The notes under the pieces were generated by a model that was not told the DNA's origin, did no database searches, and was given only the letters and a program-made list of their open reading frames with translations. Position numbers and translations under genes: made by a program. A DNA stretch of 22,862 bases from CAZEJK01 sp964512045 (GTDB taxonomy: Bacteria > Acidobacteriota > Thermoanaerobaculia > Thermoanaerobaculales > Sulfomarinibacteraceae), in assembly GCA_964512045.1 (NCBI GenBank), contig CAZEJK010000071.1:1-22862 (forward strand). Direction: 5' to 3'. Shown here in pieces: positions 7,086 through 15,149 of this stretch (positions within the stretch are counted from its first letter, which is position 1; every line of letters begins with the position of its first letter).

Positions 7086-9368
7086 ATGCAACAAGCTTCC
7101 ACTGGAGGCGTGCTTGACAGCCACGCCGCTCTGATCCGTATCGCCTACCTGGCGCTCACTACCATGCTCGCCGCGCTCCCAATGGCCCCCGCCACCGCAG
7201 CGCCACCCAGATCTGGCCACTCGATCAAGGTCGAGGTCGTCGACGTCAGCCAGAATGTCCCGCTCGCCGGCGCTCAGGTCACCCTCGTCGAGCTGTCCCG
7301 AACAACGTTTACAAACGCCGACGGAGCGTGCAAGTTCACCAACGTGCCGACCGGTGAGTTCACGCTTGGCATCCACGTGCACGGCTTTACGAGCTTCCAT
7401 AGCCGGATCTCGGTGCCGGCTCCGGAGCCACTGACCATCGAGCTCCGCCCCGCCCGGTTCGAGGAGGAGATCACGGTCACCGCGGCGCCGTTCTCCAGCC
7501 GCCGGCTGGAGGTCGCTCAGCAGGTGGATGTGGTCTTCGGCACGGAAAGCCAGCGCGAGGCGACAGCTTCCCTCGGCCAGGCACTGACCAAGGTCCCCGG
7601 CGTCACCAACATCCCCACCGGCGAGGGCCTCGGCACCCCGGTGATCCGCGGTCTGTCCGAGAACCGCGTGCGGATCCTCAACGACGGCTTCCCGCTCAAC
7701 CATCAGCAGTTCAGCTGGCGCCACTCCCCGAACATCGAGGCGAGCCTGGCCGACCGTGTCGAGGTGGTCCGGGGCCCGGCCAGCGTGCTCTACGGGCCCG
7801 ACGCCATGGGTGGCGTGGTCAACGTGATCCAGGCCCCGCTGCCGGTCGCCGTCGACGATCACCCTGTGGTCCACGGCGAGGTGTCGGGAGGCTGGGGCAG
7901 CAACGCCGACGAGCGCACCGGCCGCGCGCAGGCCGAAGGCGCCGTCGGTTCGTTCGGGTGGAGCCTTGGCCTCGTGCACCGGCGCTCGGATGACATCGAC
8001 ACCCCGGAGGGCGAGCTCGGCAACACCGACTTCGAGCAGACCAACGGCAATGCCGCTGTCGGCGTCACCGGCGAGTGGGGCACCGCCCGGCTGCGCTGGA
8101 GCCACTGGGAGATCGACACCGGTTTCTATCGCCCGCCGGGCTTCCGGCTCACGCTTGACGATGATCTGATCGCCGGCGACCTGTACCTGCCGACACAGCT
8201 CGGCGACATCGAGATCACCCTCGGCCAGCAGACCAACGTCCGCAAGGCGTTCCCCGCCCCGCTGGGGGGTCTCCCGGCAGTGGACCTCAAGCTCGACGCT
8301 CGGTCGCTGCGAGCCGGGCTCCATCACCGGCCGGTGGCCGGCTGGCGCGGACGGATCGCTGTGGAGTGGCTCGGAGTCGACAACGAGACCCGAGCCCTCG
8401 GCCAGCTCGTGCCGGACTACGAGACCGACGGCGCAGCGCTGATGCTGTTCGAGGAGGCTCGCTGGCTCGAGGGTCCCACCGGCGACACCGACCGAATCAT
8501 CGTCAGCTTCGGCGCACGCTGGGACCGCTCGGATCTCTCCGTTCCAGTCGACCTGAGCCGCGACCTTCCAGACGGCTTCGGCGCCGATTACGAAGCACTC
8601 ACGGGCTCACTCGGCGTGGTGGTCCGCGCCACGGAGATGGTCTCGCTTGCGGCCAACATCGGCCGCGGCTGGCGCCCGCCGAGCGCCTTCCAGCTGTTCG
8701 CCAACGGCGTCCACGGTGGCGTGTCCGCAGTGCAGATGGGCAACCGGGACCTGAAGGAGGAGTCGAACCTCAACGCCGAGCTCTCTCTGCGAGTGGGCAG
8801 CGCCACGCTCCGTGGTTACGTGACGGCCTTCCGCTCCGACTTCGACGACTTCATCTACCTCGCCGACACCGGGCAGCTCGCTGACGACCTGCCGGTGTTC
8901 GAGTACCGGCAGGCAGACGCGACGATCGACGGCCTCGAGGCGTCGGTGGAGGCGGCCGCCGCGCCGTGGCTCACCCTGGCCGTGTCCTACTCGATGGTCG
9001 ACACTCGCAACGACGAGCTCGACCGGCCGCTGCCGCAAGAGCCGGCAGACCGTTGGACGCTGTCTGCAACTGTGAGCTCACGCCACCTCGGCGGCCTCCA
9101 CGAGCCGTACGTCGGCTTCGACGTCGAGCTGGTGGACGACCAGGAGATCTCCGGACCGGACGAGCCGTTCGGTGTCGCTACCGACGCCTACGAGCTGGTC
9201 ACTCTCAAGGCGGGGCTCTCGCTGCCGGCCGGTGACGTCAGCTGGGGGCTCGACCTCACGGTCCGCAACCTTCTCGACACCACCTACACCGACTTCCTCT
9301 ACAGCTACAAGGCGTTCGCCGCGAACCCCGGGCGCGACATCCGGCTGGTGGGCAGCCTGCGGTTCTGA
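7086..9368 (+). CDS. TonB-dependent outer-membrane receptor with carboxypeptidase-regulatory-like N-domain
   Basis: A 760-residue outer-membrane active-transport receptor. Signal peptide: residues 1-39, ending A-T-A. Residues 46-120 form a CarboxypepD_reg-like beta-sandwich (A-G-A-Q-V-T-L and T-N-A-D-G-x-C-K-F). A TonB-box-like stretch E-E-I-T-V-T-A lies at 127-133. The plug (about 140-248) shows V-I-R-G-L-S-E-N-R-V, V-V-R-G-P-A-S-V-L-Y-G and G-G-V-V-N-V-I. The barrel runs from about 255 to the end and finishes in the typical terminal Phe (G-S-L-R-F). Start: the ATG at 7086 has AAAGGAGA at an ideal 6-nt spacing; an upstream ATG at 7056 has none. The plug motif and the preceding Cys/His-rich protein suggest a metal or metal-chelate ligand, comparable to ZnuD-type receptors, but the substrate cannot be read from sequence. 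Confidence 0.92.
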   Translation: MQQASTGGVLDSHAALIRIAYLALTTMLAALPMAPATAAPPRSGHSIKVEVVDVSQNVPLAGAQVTLVELSRTTFTNADGACKFTNVPTGEFTLGIHVHGFTSFHSRISVPAPEPLTIELRPARFEEEITVTAAPFSSRRLEVAQQVDVVFGTESQREATASLGQALTKVPGVTNIPTGEGLGTPVIRGLSENRVRILNDGFPLNHQQFSWRHSPNIEASLADRVEVVRGPASVLYGPDAMGGVVNVIQAPLPVAVDDHPVVHGEVSGGWGSNADERTGRAQAEGAVGSFGWSLGLVHRRSDDIDTPEGELGNTDFEQTNGNAAVGVTGEWGTARLRWSHWEIDTGFYRPPGFRLTLDDDLIAGDLYLPTQLGDIEITLGQQTNVRKAFPAPLGGLPAVDLKLDARSLRAGLHHRPVAGWRGRIAVEWLGVDNETRALGQLVPDYETDGAALMLFEEARWLEGPTGDTDRIIVSFGARWDRSDLSVPVDLSRDLPDGFGADYEALTGSLGVVVRATEMVSLAANIGRGWRPPSAFQLFANGVHGGVSAVQMGNRDLKEESNLNAELSLRVGSATLRGYVTAFRSDFDDFIYLADTGQLADDLPVFEYRQADATIDGLEASVEAAAAPWLTLAVSYSMVDTRNDELDRPLPQEPADRWTLSATVSSRHLGGLHEPYVGFDVELVDDQEISGPDEPFGVATDAYELVTLKAGLSLPAGDVSWGLDLTVRNLLDTTYTDFLYSYKAFAANPGRDIRLVGSLRF

Positions 9369-9378
9369 AGTCAGCTCC

Positions 9379-9415
9379 CCGGGGCCGGGAGCTCTGTGCA
9401 GAGCCCCGGCCCCGG
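9379..9415 (+). terminator. Strong GC hairpin after the TonB receptor gene
   Basis: A nested stem: 11 bp outer (9379-9389 with 9405-9415), one bulged A at 9390, 5 bp inner (GCTCT/AGAGC) and a 4-nt loop GTGC. It starts 10 nt after the receptor stop codon. No T-run follows, so termination may be factor-assisted, or the hairpin may protect the 3' end. Confidence 0.5.
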
Positions 9416-9492
9416 AGGCGGGCAGCTTCGTTGAACGGCGAAGTGACGGCCACGCGCTCAGCGGTCTCCGTCCGCTCGCAGCCAGCCATCTT

Positions 9493-9537
9493 GCGGACGG
9501 GACGTCCGCGGTCCATTCGTGAACCGCGTGCGCGGTT
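9493..9537 (-). terminator. Two small hairpins in the convergent gap after arcA
   Basis: Two inverted repeats lie 27-71 nt past the arginine deiminase stop codon: GCGGAC/GTCCGC (9493-9498 with 9504-9509) and the palindromic AACCGCG-TG-CGCGGTT (9522-9537). Neither has a T-run. They are plausible 3'-end structures for the minus-strand transcript in this convergent region. The rest of 9369-9563 shows no gene. Confidence 0.3.
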
Positions 9538-9563
9538 GTGCGAACGCGCTCGGAGCAGTGCGC

Positions 9564-10832
9564 CTACACGTCGTCGCGCAGGAGCGGGTGGGTCAGGCAG
9601 TGGGGTCCGCCACGCGCACGCGAGATCTCGTGGCTGGAGAGGAGCACGCACGTTCTCCCATCGCCATCGAGATCCACCGACTCCCGCCCCAGGAGCACGT
9701 CGCGGGCCCGCACGATGCGAAAGCCGCGCGCGTCCAGCGCCTCTGCGGTGCGCACGTTGCGGTCGTACAGCACGATCACACCCGGAGCGAGCGCCACACA
9801 GTTGGCGCCATCGGTCCACTGCTCGCGCAGCTGTGCCACCGGATCGTCGCCACCGCACGGAACGGCATCCACCTCGAGCTCGCAACGGCGAAGCGCCGCG
9901 AGGAGATCGTCCTCCGAGCGGGAGGCCAGGTCACGAGTTCTCAGGTCCACCACCGACACGTCCGCGGTCTCTCCCCGTCCCGGGAGGATGACTGGTACGT
10001 GGACCAGCGCACAGTCCCGGTCGATCATTGTGAAGACGGTGTCCAGATGCATGTACGCACGCCGCTGTGGCAGGTGCACCACCAGCAGCCAGCGCGGGCC
10101 ATCCTCCAGGCCCGCCAACGCATGGGCAAGCGGCTGCACCGCCTGGGTGTTGGTGCGTTCGGAGACGCCGACTGCCACCACATCGGACGACAGCACGAGG
10201 ACATCGCCTCCTTCGAGGCACGGCCTCTGCAAGCCGAAGAACAGCGGCTCTCGCACCTCCGGACGCAGGGGATCGGCGAGCACCGGAGTTGCAGCCAGAT
10301 GGGGATGGAAGCGGAACGCGAGCCGTGCCAAGAGGCCCTCACGCCAACGAGCCGGGGTTGCCATCGCGGAGAACAGCACCCTGTCGCCGATCACAACCTG
10401 CGGATCTCGCTGGAAGCACCAGTTCACCAGCGGCGGCAGACGATACAACGCCTCGATGCCGCCCCCCGACCGTCCCGCCTCGTGCCGGATGCCGCCGACG
10501 ATCCGTGCCATCAGCTCCACGTTGGTGCTATCCGACAGCTGGTCGCGCACGGACTCCGGGAGATCTGGGGCCATGGCCTGGAGCAGCCAATCCCGAGCAC
10601 CTTCCTCATCGAGCGCGGTCCGCACCAGCTCCTCGGCCTCCACCACCTCGACACCGAGCACTTTGAGCAGCTGCCGGAACCGCCCATGCTCCTCGCGCAC
10701 GCGGTCTCCGAACAGGATGTCGTCGAACAGCAGCTCCTCCATCATCGCCGGGACCATCCGATCCACCTCAGGACCCGGCTCGTGCATCAGCACCCGACGC
10801 AGCCGTCCAATCTCCGATGTCACCCGAACCAT
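9564..10832 (-). CDS. arcA: Arginine deiminase
   Basis: A 422-residue cytoplasmic enzyme converting L-arginine to L-citrulline and ammonia. Visible family motifs: F-x-R-D-P at 140-144, E-G-G-D at 207-210, S-E-R-T-N at 224-228, M-H-L-D-T-V-F at 261-267, and R-G-G-P-H-C-L near the end with nucleophile C412. These match the Asp/Glu/His/Asp/Cys set of characterised deiminases, and the length is normal (about 400-420). The ATG at 10832 is chosen because GGGAGG lies just upstream and the following residues match the family N-terminus; an in-frame extension to 10931 would overlap the upstream gene. No ornithine carbamoyltransferase or carbamate kinase gene is nearby, so this is not a standard arc operon. 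It lies 40 nt after the degenerate GHKL gene and could be the last gene of that operon. Confidence 0.93.
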   Translation of the reverse strand: MVRVTSEIGRLRRVLMHEPGPEVDRMVPAMMEELLFDDILFGDRVREEHGRFRQLLKVLGVEVVEAEELVRTALDEEGARDWLLQAMAPDLPESVRDQLSDSTNVELMARIVGGIRHEAGRSGGGIEALYRLPPLVNWCFQRDPQVVIGDRVLFSAMATPARWREGLLARLAFRFHPHLAATPVLADPLRPEVREPLFFGLQRPCLEGGDVLVLSSDVVAVGVSERTNTQAVQPLAHALAGLEDGPRWLLVVHLPQRRAYMHLDTVFTMIDRDCALVHVPVILPGRGETADVSVVDLRTRDLASRSEDDLLAALRRCELEVDAVPCGGDDPVAQLREQWTDGANCVALAPGVIVLYDRNVRTAEALDARGFRIVRARDVLLGRESVDLDGDGRTCVLLSSHEISRARGGPHCLTHPLLRDDV

Positions 10833-10872
10833 GACGCCACCTCCCTGCTGTGGGGGCATCGTAGCGCACTCC

Positions 10873-12399
10873 TCACACGGGTTCGTTGAACGAGGCGCGC
10901 CACCAGCGATGGCGCCAACGGCTATCGGCACGACCGCCCGTCAGGAACCGGGTCAGCGGATGCAGCCACTCGGGCTCCTCGCGAGCCAGCTCCAGCCAAC
11001 GGCGAAGCTGAGGATCGTCGAACGGCAGCAGCACGCGGCGCCGGCCGGTGACGAGTGACCGGCCGCGGACCCACACAACCTCGATGTCACCGCTCAATCG
11101 AGCGCACGCCGTGCGCACCGCCGCCTCCAGCTCGCGATGGATCGGGGCGAGATCCTCGCTCGGCACCCGACGCCGCAGCAGCGCGTGTCCCACACCCGTG
11201 ACCGAGTGCTCGCGACGCAGTCGTACCCACCAACCCCACAGTCCGCTCCGCCGCGTCCCGGCAGCCGGCACGACCGTTGCTCCCAGCCAGCGTCCGAACG
11301 CTGCCCGGCACGGCTCGGACAGGATCGGCACCGGTCCCTTCGCTGACACGGCGTGGGTGGTATCTGTTGGATCGAGACACTCCAGCACGCCGTCAGAGGC
11401 GTGGTGACGGAGGTCAGCGATCGACATTCGGACTCCGCCGTCGCTCCCCATGGCCGGCACCACCGGCCTCGCTCCCAGGCATCGGTCGCCGCGGCCCGCG
11501 GCCAGGGATCGGATCAGCTCATGCAGCACCGCCTGCTCCACCTCCGGCCGACCGGTCAACCTCCCGGACTCCAGAGCGCGCGCGATGAGCATCAACGCCT
11601 GCTCCAGCAACGCCACTGCATGAGGACGCAGCACATCGCGAAGGCCGCTCGCCGTCGCATCCGGGGCCGCGTGCTCGCTCACGTCCAGCGCTGCCTCGAA
11701 CGAGGCGGCCCCCGGTACCGTCGCCGAGGCCGCCACGACCCCATCCACCAACAACCAGACGAACGGCTCTCGAACCCGGCTCGGCACAGCGATCCGACCC
11801 GGCAACGGACGCTCGACTCGCCCTTCGATGACAGCATCCGTGAAACCCCTGGCAATTGGAGTGCCGTCCAGACGGACATCACATTGAACGAAACGGCACG
11901 CGCGCCGCACGGCCGCCCGCGTCCGCCGTCTGTCCGTCCGCCCGACCAGCCGGACCACGTTCTGCGAACCTCCTGAAAGTGGTATCGACCGCGGCGAGGC
12001 GCCGGGAACCAGCTCGATCGCTTCACGGGACCACGTCAGCACCGCCTTGCGCCACGGTCGGGAGGTCACAGCGAGTAACGGTGAGAGACCCTCCTGGTCC
12101 AGCCAGCTCGCCGCATCACGACGCCGGTCCGGTCGTTCCGTCGGGTCCAGCGCTGCGCGCACCGCGTCGAGCACGCTGGGCTTCGCTGCGCGGCCATCAT
12201 CGACAACCTCGATCCCCTGCCGGCGAACAGACACCTCGACAGTGCCGGCGCCACGGCGAAGGGCCCACCGTACAAGCTCGACAACCAGCTGGCCGGGGCT
12301 GTGCACCCGCGCTGCTCCCAGCTTCCGCACCAACGCGTCCGAGTCGATCGTGAGCACTGGCGCCTGAGCCGATCTCAACGGGTGCTGCGCTGCGGTCAT
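10873..12399 (-). CDS. Degenerate GHKL/HSP90-like ATPase-fold protein
   Basis: A 508-residue protein, apparently cytoplasmic, with no signal peptide. Residues about 35-75 resemble the N-box and G1 region of GHKL ATPases: E-L-V-R-W-A-L-R-R-G-A-G at 41-52 and G-I-E-V-V-D-D-G-R-A at 62-71. The N-box Asn that holds magnesium is replaced by W45, and D-D-G-x-G has become D-D-G-R-A, so nucleotide hydrolysis is doubtful. No later ATP-lid glycine motif is clear. The C-terminal region (about 417-485), containing W-V-R-G-R-S and L-P-F-D-D-P, matches nothing I know. Its ATG overlaps the stop of the upstream gene (ATGA), so the two are translationally coupled. I infer a pseudoenzyme partner of the active GHKL domain encoded upstream. 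The fold assignment rests on short motifs. Confidence 0.75.
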   Translation of the reverse strand: MTAAQHPLRSAQAPVLTIDSDALVRKLGAARVHSPGQLVVELVRWALRRGAGTVEVSVRRQGIEVVDDGRAAKPSVLDAVRAALDPTERPDRRRDAASWLDQEGLSPLLAVTSRPWRKAVLTWSREAIELVPGASPRSIPLSGGSQNVVRLVGRTDRRRTRAAVRRACRFVQCDVRLDGTPIARGFTDAVIEGRVERPLPGRIAVPSRVREPFVWLLVDGVVAASATVPGAASFEAALDVSEHAAPDATASGLRDVLRPHAVALLEQALMLIARALESGRLTGRPEVEQAVLHELIRSLAAGRGDRCLGARPVVPAMGSDGGVRMSIADLRHHASDGVLECLDPTDTTHAVSAKGPVPILSEPCRAAFGRWLGATVVPAAGTRRSGLWGWWVRLRREHSVTGVGHALLRRRVPSEDLAPIHRELEAAVRTACARLSGDIEVVWVRGRSLVTGRRRVLLPFDDPQLRRWLELAREEPEWLHPLTRFLTGGRADSRWRHRWWRASFNEPV

Positions 12400-15149
12400 G
12401 GTGCGCCCGCCTCGAGCCGTTCACGAAGCGCCGCCAGCGCACCATCCGCCAGTGCTGACCGCCACTCCTCCGGAGCGCACCGGCCTGCAGCCGACTCGAG
12501 GAGGAGCAACCGTGCATGGTGCCGTCGGCCCTTCGCGGCCAACGTCCGCGCTCGTGCGAGCACGGGATCGTCTGCGGACCACAGCAGCCAACGCCCTCGC
12601 CATCTGCCTCTGCCCACCGGTTCTGACATGACTTGCGGCGAGTGCGCCACGCTGCTCGCCACGGCAAGCTGCCAACGACCCCGGGTCAACGCAGTGAGCT
12701 CCTCGAGCAGCGGCTCGTGCGTCCGCCGCGAGAGCCACTGCTCCCACAGATCGAGATCGACGGCACCGAACGCAGAAGCTGCCGAGCGTCCAGCGCGCTC
12801 GGAGCAATCGACCACCGCCCGACCCGCCGCGACCGCTGCCCGGACGAGCTCGCCCGGACGGGTGGCGGACCAGAGCTTCCCCGAGGCCGCCAGCTCACGC
12901 GCCCGTCGCAAGGAGATCCTCCCGTCAACCAACGGAACCAGCGGCCGCACCCACACCTCCTCGAGACCGTGAAACTCCTCCGGATTCTCGAGAGCGCCTT
13001 CAACCCAGGCTGCCGCGTCCACCTCCGGCGCCAGGTGCAGCTGACGCCGCGTTCCGCTGAGCTGGCGCCACACCGCCAATGCCGCGAGACAAAACCCCGC
13101 CGCCACAGCCAGCCAGCTCACGAGCGTCCACGACACTCCCGCCGACCTCGCCGGGAACGGAGCAGATGAGCCCTGCCGGCCTGCACTCATCTCGCCGGCG
13201 GCGACCCCGCTCGCCACCGGCGCTCCACCGGGCGCAAGCTCTGTGGCGTCAACCGCCGTCCACCGCCCCGCGATCTGCACCTCGGCCCACGCATGCAGAC
13301 TCGTCTGGACTGAACCGTTGCGCCCGACGAAGCCCACCACCAGCCGTGCCGGCATGCCAGCGCTCTGCAGCACCTCGACGACGAGGCCGTTGACGACATC
13401 GCAGTCACCAGCGCCCACCGCCAGACATCTGTCGATGAAGCCCGCGCCGGCTGCCGCCATCCGTCGGTGCTCCTCGGCAACAGCCTGCGACCGTTCGTAG
13501 CGCACGTGGGCGACGACCCAGTCGACAACCGTTTGGACGACCTCCTCAGGACCCGCTCCACGAAGCTGCCTGGCAACCGCAGCCGGTACAGCTTCCGGCG
13601 AGGCCTGGAACGCACCGACTGTCTCCGCGACCGCTGGACGGGTCACGTACCGACAGGTCAACAGCCGGTCGGATCCGGTGCGCTGGACAACCGGTTCGCC
13701 GTGCTCGGTACAGCGCACCTCAACAGCCCTGCCATCGAGCCGTACGCTCTCCGGCACGACAGCGTACCCCGTCGGCACCGGCAGCCGGACCGGCCCCGTC
13801 GAGCCAGCCAGGACAACGTCCATCACCACCTCGGGACCCGGGACATGACGTCGGGCAGGACACGACCCGAGCTGCTCAACCTGCAGGCGAGTCGACGCCG
13901 CCCCGGGGTCCACCACCGCATGAGCAAGCAGAAGGTCGAGCTCCACCGGCCGATAGGTCACTGGGTATCGGAGCGTGTCACCGGTGGAGGGAAGGTCCAC
14001 AACCGCCCCTCGATAGCGATCTCCGAGATCTTCGACTCCAGCCGATGCCCCCGACGGGCCGACGCTGTGCGTCCTCTCAGGCGGTCCTCCAGCACCGAAG
14101 CCCTGGAGCGCCCGACCCACACCCCAACCAAGCGCAACCGCGAGAAGCGCCAACGCCAGCCACCGGACAGCCGGACTGCGGCACACTCGGGCCAACCGCT
14201 CCGACAGCGTCAGCGCGTACCCGCGGTCGAGCTGACGGCTGAGCAGACGACGCAGCTCGTCCTGGGCTCTCTCCACCAACGCCTCCAGGGCAGCATCTTC
14301 CCTGACATCGGAGCGAGCGAGCACCACATCGAGATCCGGAGAGTCGAGGAGCACAACCGGGGCCAGAGACGACCCGGGGCGCTCGCGGTGGGCTGCAGGT
14401 TGGCGCTGCTCACGACGCTCCGACAGCAGCTCGTCGAACGATCGCGCCGTCCGAACGCGAAATCCACGGCAGAGCAGCTCGATTCGTGGCTCAGACCCAA
14501 AGCCCACCGCCCCACGGGCGCCCCGCGCTCGGAACGTTGCGCTCGGTGACGGCAGCTCCAACGCCCCCTGGTGAACAGGGTGGCCGTTGACCCACACCTC
14601 GAGCGGCCGATCCGGATGGTCGCGACAGGTCACCAGGGCAACGTCCCGCCGCGCCGCCGCCATGACCTGCTCCGCAAGATCTCCATCCTGGCCGTCTCGC
14701 TCGAGCACGACCTCCGTTCCGCCCTCGAGCTCAGCAGGCCCGTAGCGCACGACCGACAGGTCGTGCGACAGCTCGACCTCCCACGCCGCTGCAGATCCCG
14801 GTCGAGAGCGGATCGTGATCCGATCGGGCGCGAACCGCAACACAGACCAGAACCCGACTCCGAACTGGCCGGCCTGGTCGGTGCACTCCTCCTTGGACGA
14901 CGCGTACAGAGTGAACAGATACGCCTGTGCGTGCTCGAGCGTCATCCCTTCGCCATCGTCGCGGCAGACAGCTCGAGCTCGATCGCAGCCGGTCTCCGTG
15001 TGCAGGTCCACACGCGAGGCGCCCGCATCACGCGCGTTCTGCACGAGCTCCCGCACGAACACCCAGCGGTCCGGCCCGTAGCGCTGCGCCTCACGCAGAG
15101 CGTGACGGGCAAACACCCCGCGAGCGGCGTCCGCCGGCACCGGTGTCAC
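12396..15149 (-). CDS. Membrane GHKL (HSP90-like) ATPase fused to an extracytoplasmic transglutaminase domain
   Basis: A 917-residue protein. Residues 1-200 form a GHKL ATPase domain: N-box E-L-V-Q-N-A-R-D-A-G-A-S (34-45, Asn 38), G1 box D-D-G-E-G-M (64-69), lid G-Q-F-G-V-G-F (94-100) and G-T-E-V-V-L at 144-149, all intact. Membrane segment 1 is about 327-346. Residues 350-670 are predicted outside the membrane and contain a transglutaminase-like/cysteine-protease fold with triad C583 (G-A-G-D-C-D), H619 (S-L-H-A-W-A-E-V) and D634 (T-A-V-D-A-T). Membrane segment 2 is about 673-694. A C-terminal domain (695-917) of unknown type returns to the cytoplasm. The GTG start overlaps the lipoprotein stop (GTGA), and AAGG lies 5 nt upstream; a GTG at 15140 is an alternative. 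I know of no characterised protein with this architecture. Function unknown; an envelope signalling or remodelling device is inferred. Confidence 0.87.
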   Translation of the reverse strand: MTPVPADAARGVFARHALREAQRYGPDRWVFVRELVQNARDAGASRVDLHTETGCDRARAVCRDDGEGMTLEHAQAYLFTLYASSKEECTDQAGQFGVGFWSVLRFAPDRITIRSRPGSAAAWEVELSHDLSVVRYGPAELEGGTEVVLERDGQDGDLAEQVMAAARRDVALVTCRDHPDRPLEVWVNGHPVHQGALELPSPSATFRARGARGAVGFGSEPRIELLCRGFRVRTARSFDELLSERREQRQPAAHRERPGSSLAPVVLLDSPDLDVVLARSDVREDAALEALVERAQDELRRLLSRQLDRGYALTLSERLARVCRSPAVRWLALALLAVALGWGVGRALQGFGAGGPPERTHSVGPSGASAGVEDLGDRYRGAVVDLPSTGDTLRYPVTYRPVELDLLLAHAVVDPGAASTRLQVEQLGSCPARRHVPGPEVVMDVVLAGSTGPVRLPVPTGYAVVPESVRLDGRAVEVRCTEHGEPVVQRTGSDRLLTCRYVTRPAVAETVGAFQASPEAVPAAVARQLRGAGPEEVVQTVVDWVVAHVRYERSQAVAEEHRRMAAAGAGFIDRCLAVGAGDCDVVNGLVVEVLQSAGMPARLVVGFVGRNGSVQTSLHAWAEVQIAGRWTAVDATELAPGGAPVASGVAAGEMSAGRQGSSAPFPARSAGVSWTLVSWLAVAAGFCLAALAVWRQLSGTRRQLHLAPEVDAAAWVEGALENPEEFHGLEEVWVRPLVPLVDGRISLRRARELAASGKLWSATRPGELVRAAVAAGRAVVDCSERAGRSAASAFGAVDLDLWEQWLSRRTHEPLLEELTALTRGRWQLAVASSVAHSPQVMSEPVGRGRWRGRWLLWSADDPVLARARTLAAKGRRHHARLLLLESAAGRCAPEEWRSALADGALAALRERLEAGAP

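Noticed and set aside
7071..8327. A 418-codon minus-strand frame opposite the TonB receptor
   Set aside because: Shadow of the receptor reading frame; no recognisable domain, while the plus strand has signal peptide, plug and barrel motifs.
9519..11058. Two long plus-strand open frames (456 and 506 codons) opposite arcA
   Set aside because: Both lie antisense to a gene with complete arginine deiminase motifs; the translations are Arg/Ser/His-rich high-GC shadows and lack ribosome-binding sites.
13467..14549. A 360-codon plus-strand frame opposite the GHKL-transglutaminase gene
   Set aside because: Arg/His-rich shadow without start signals; the opposite strand carries GHKL and transglutaminase motifs.
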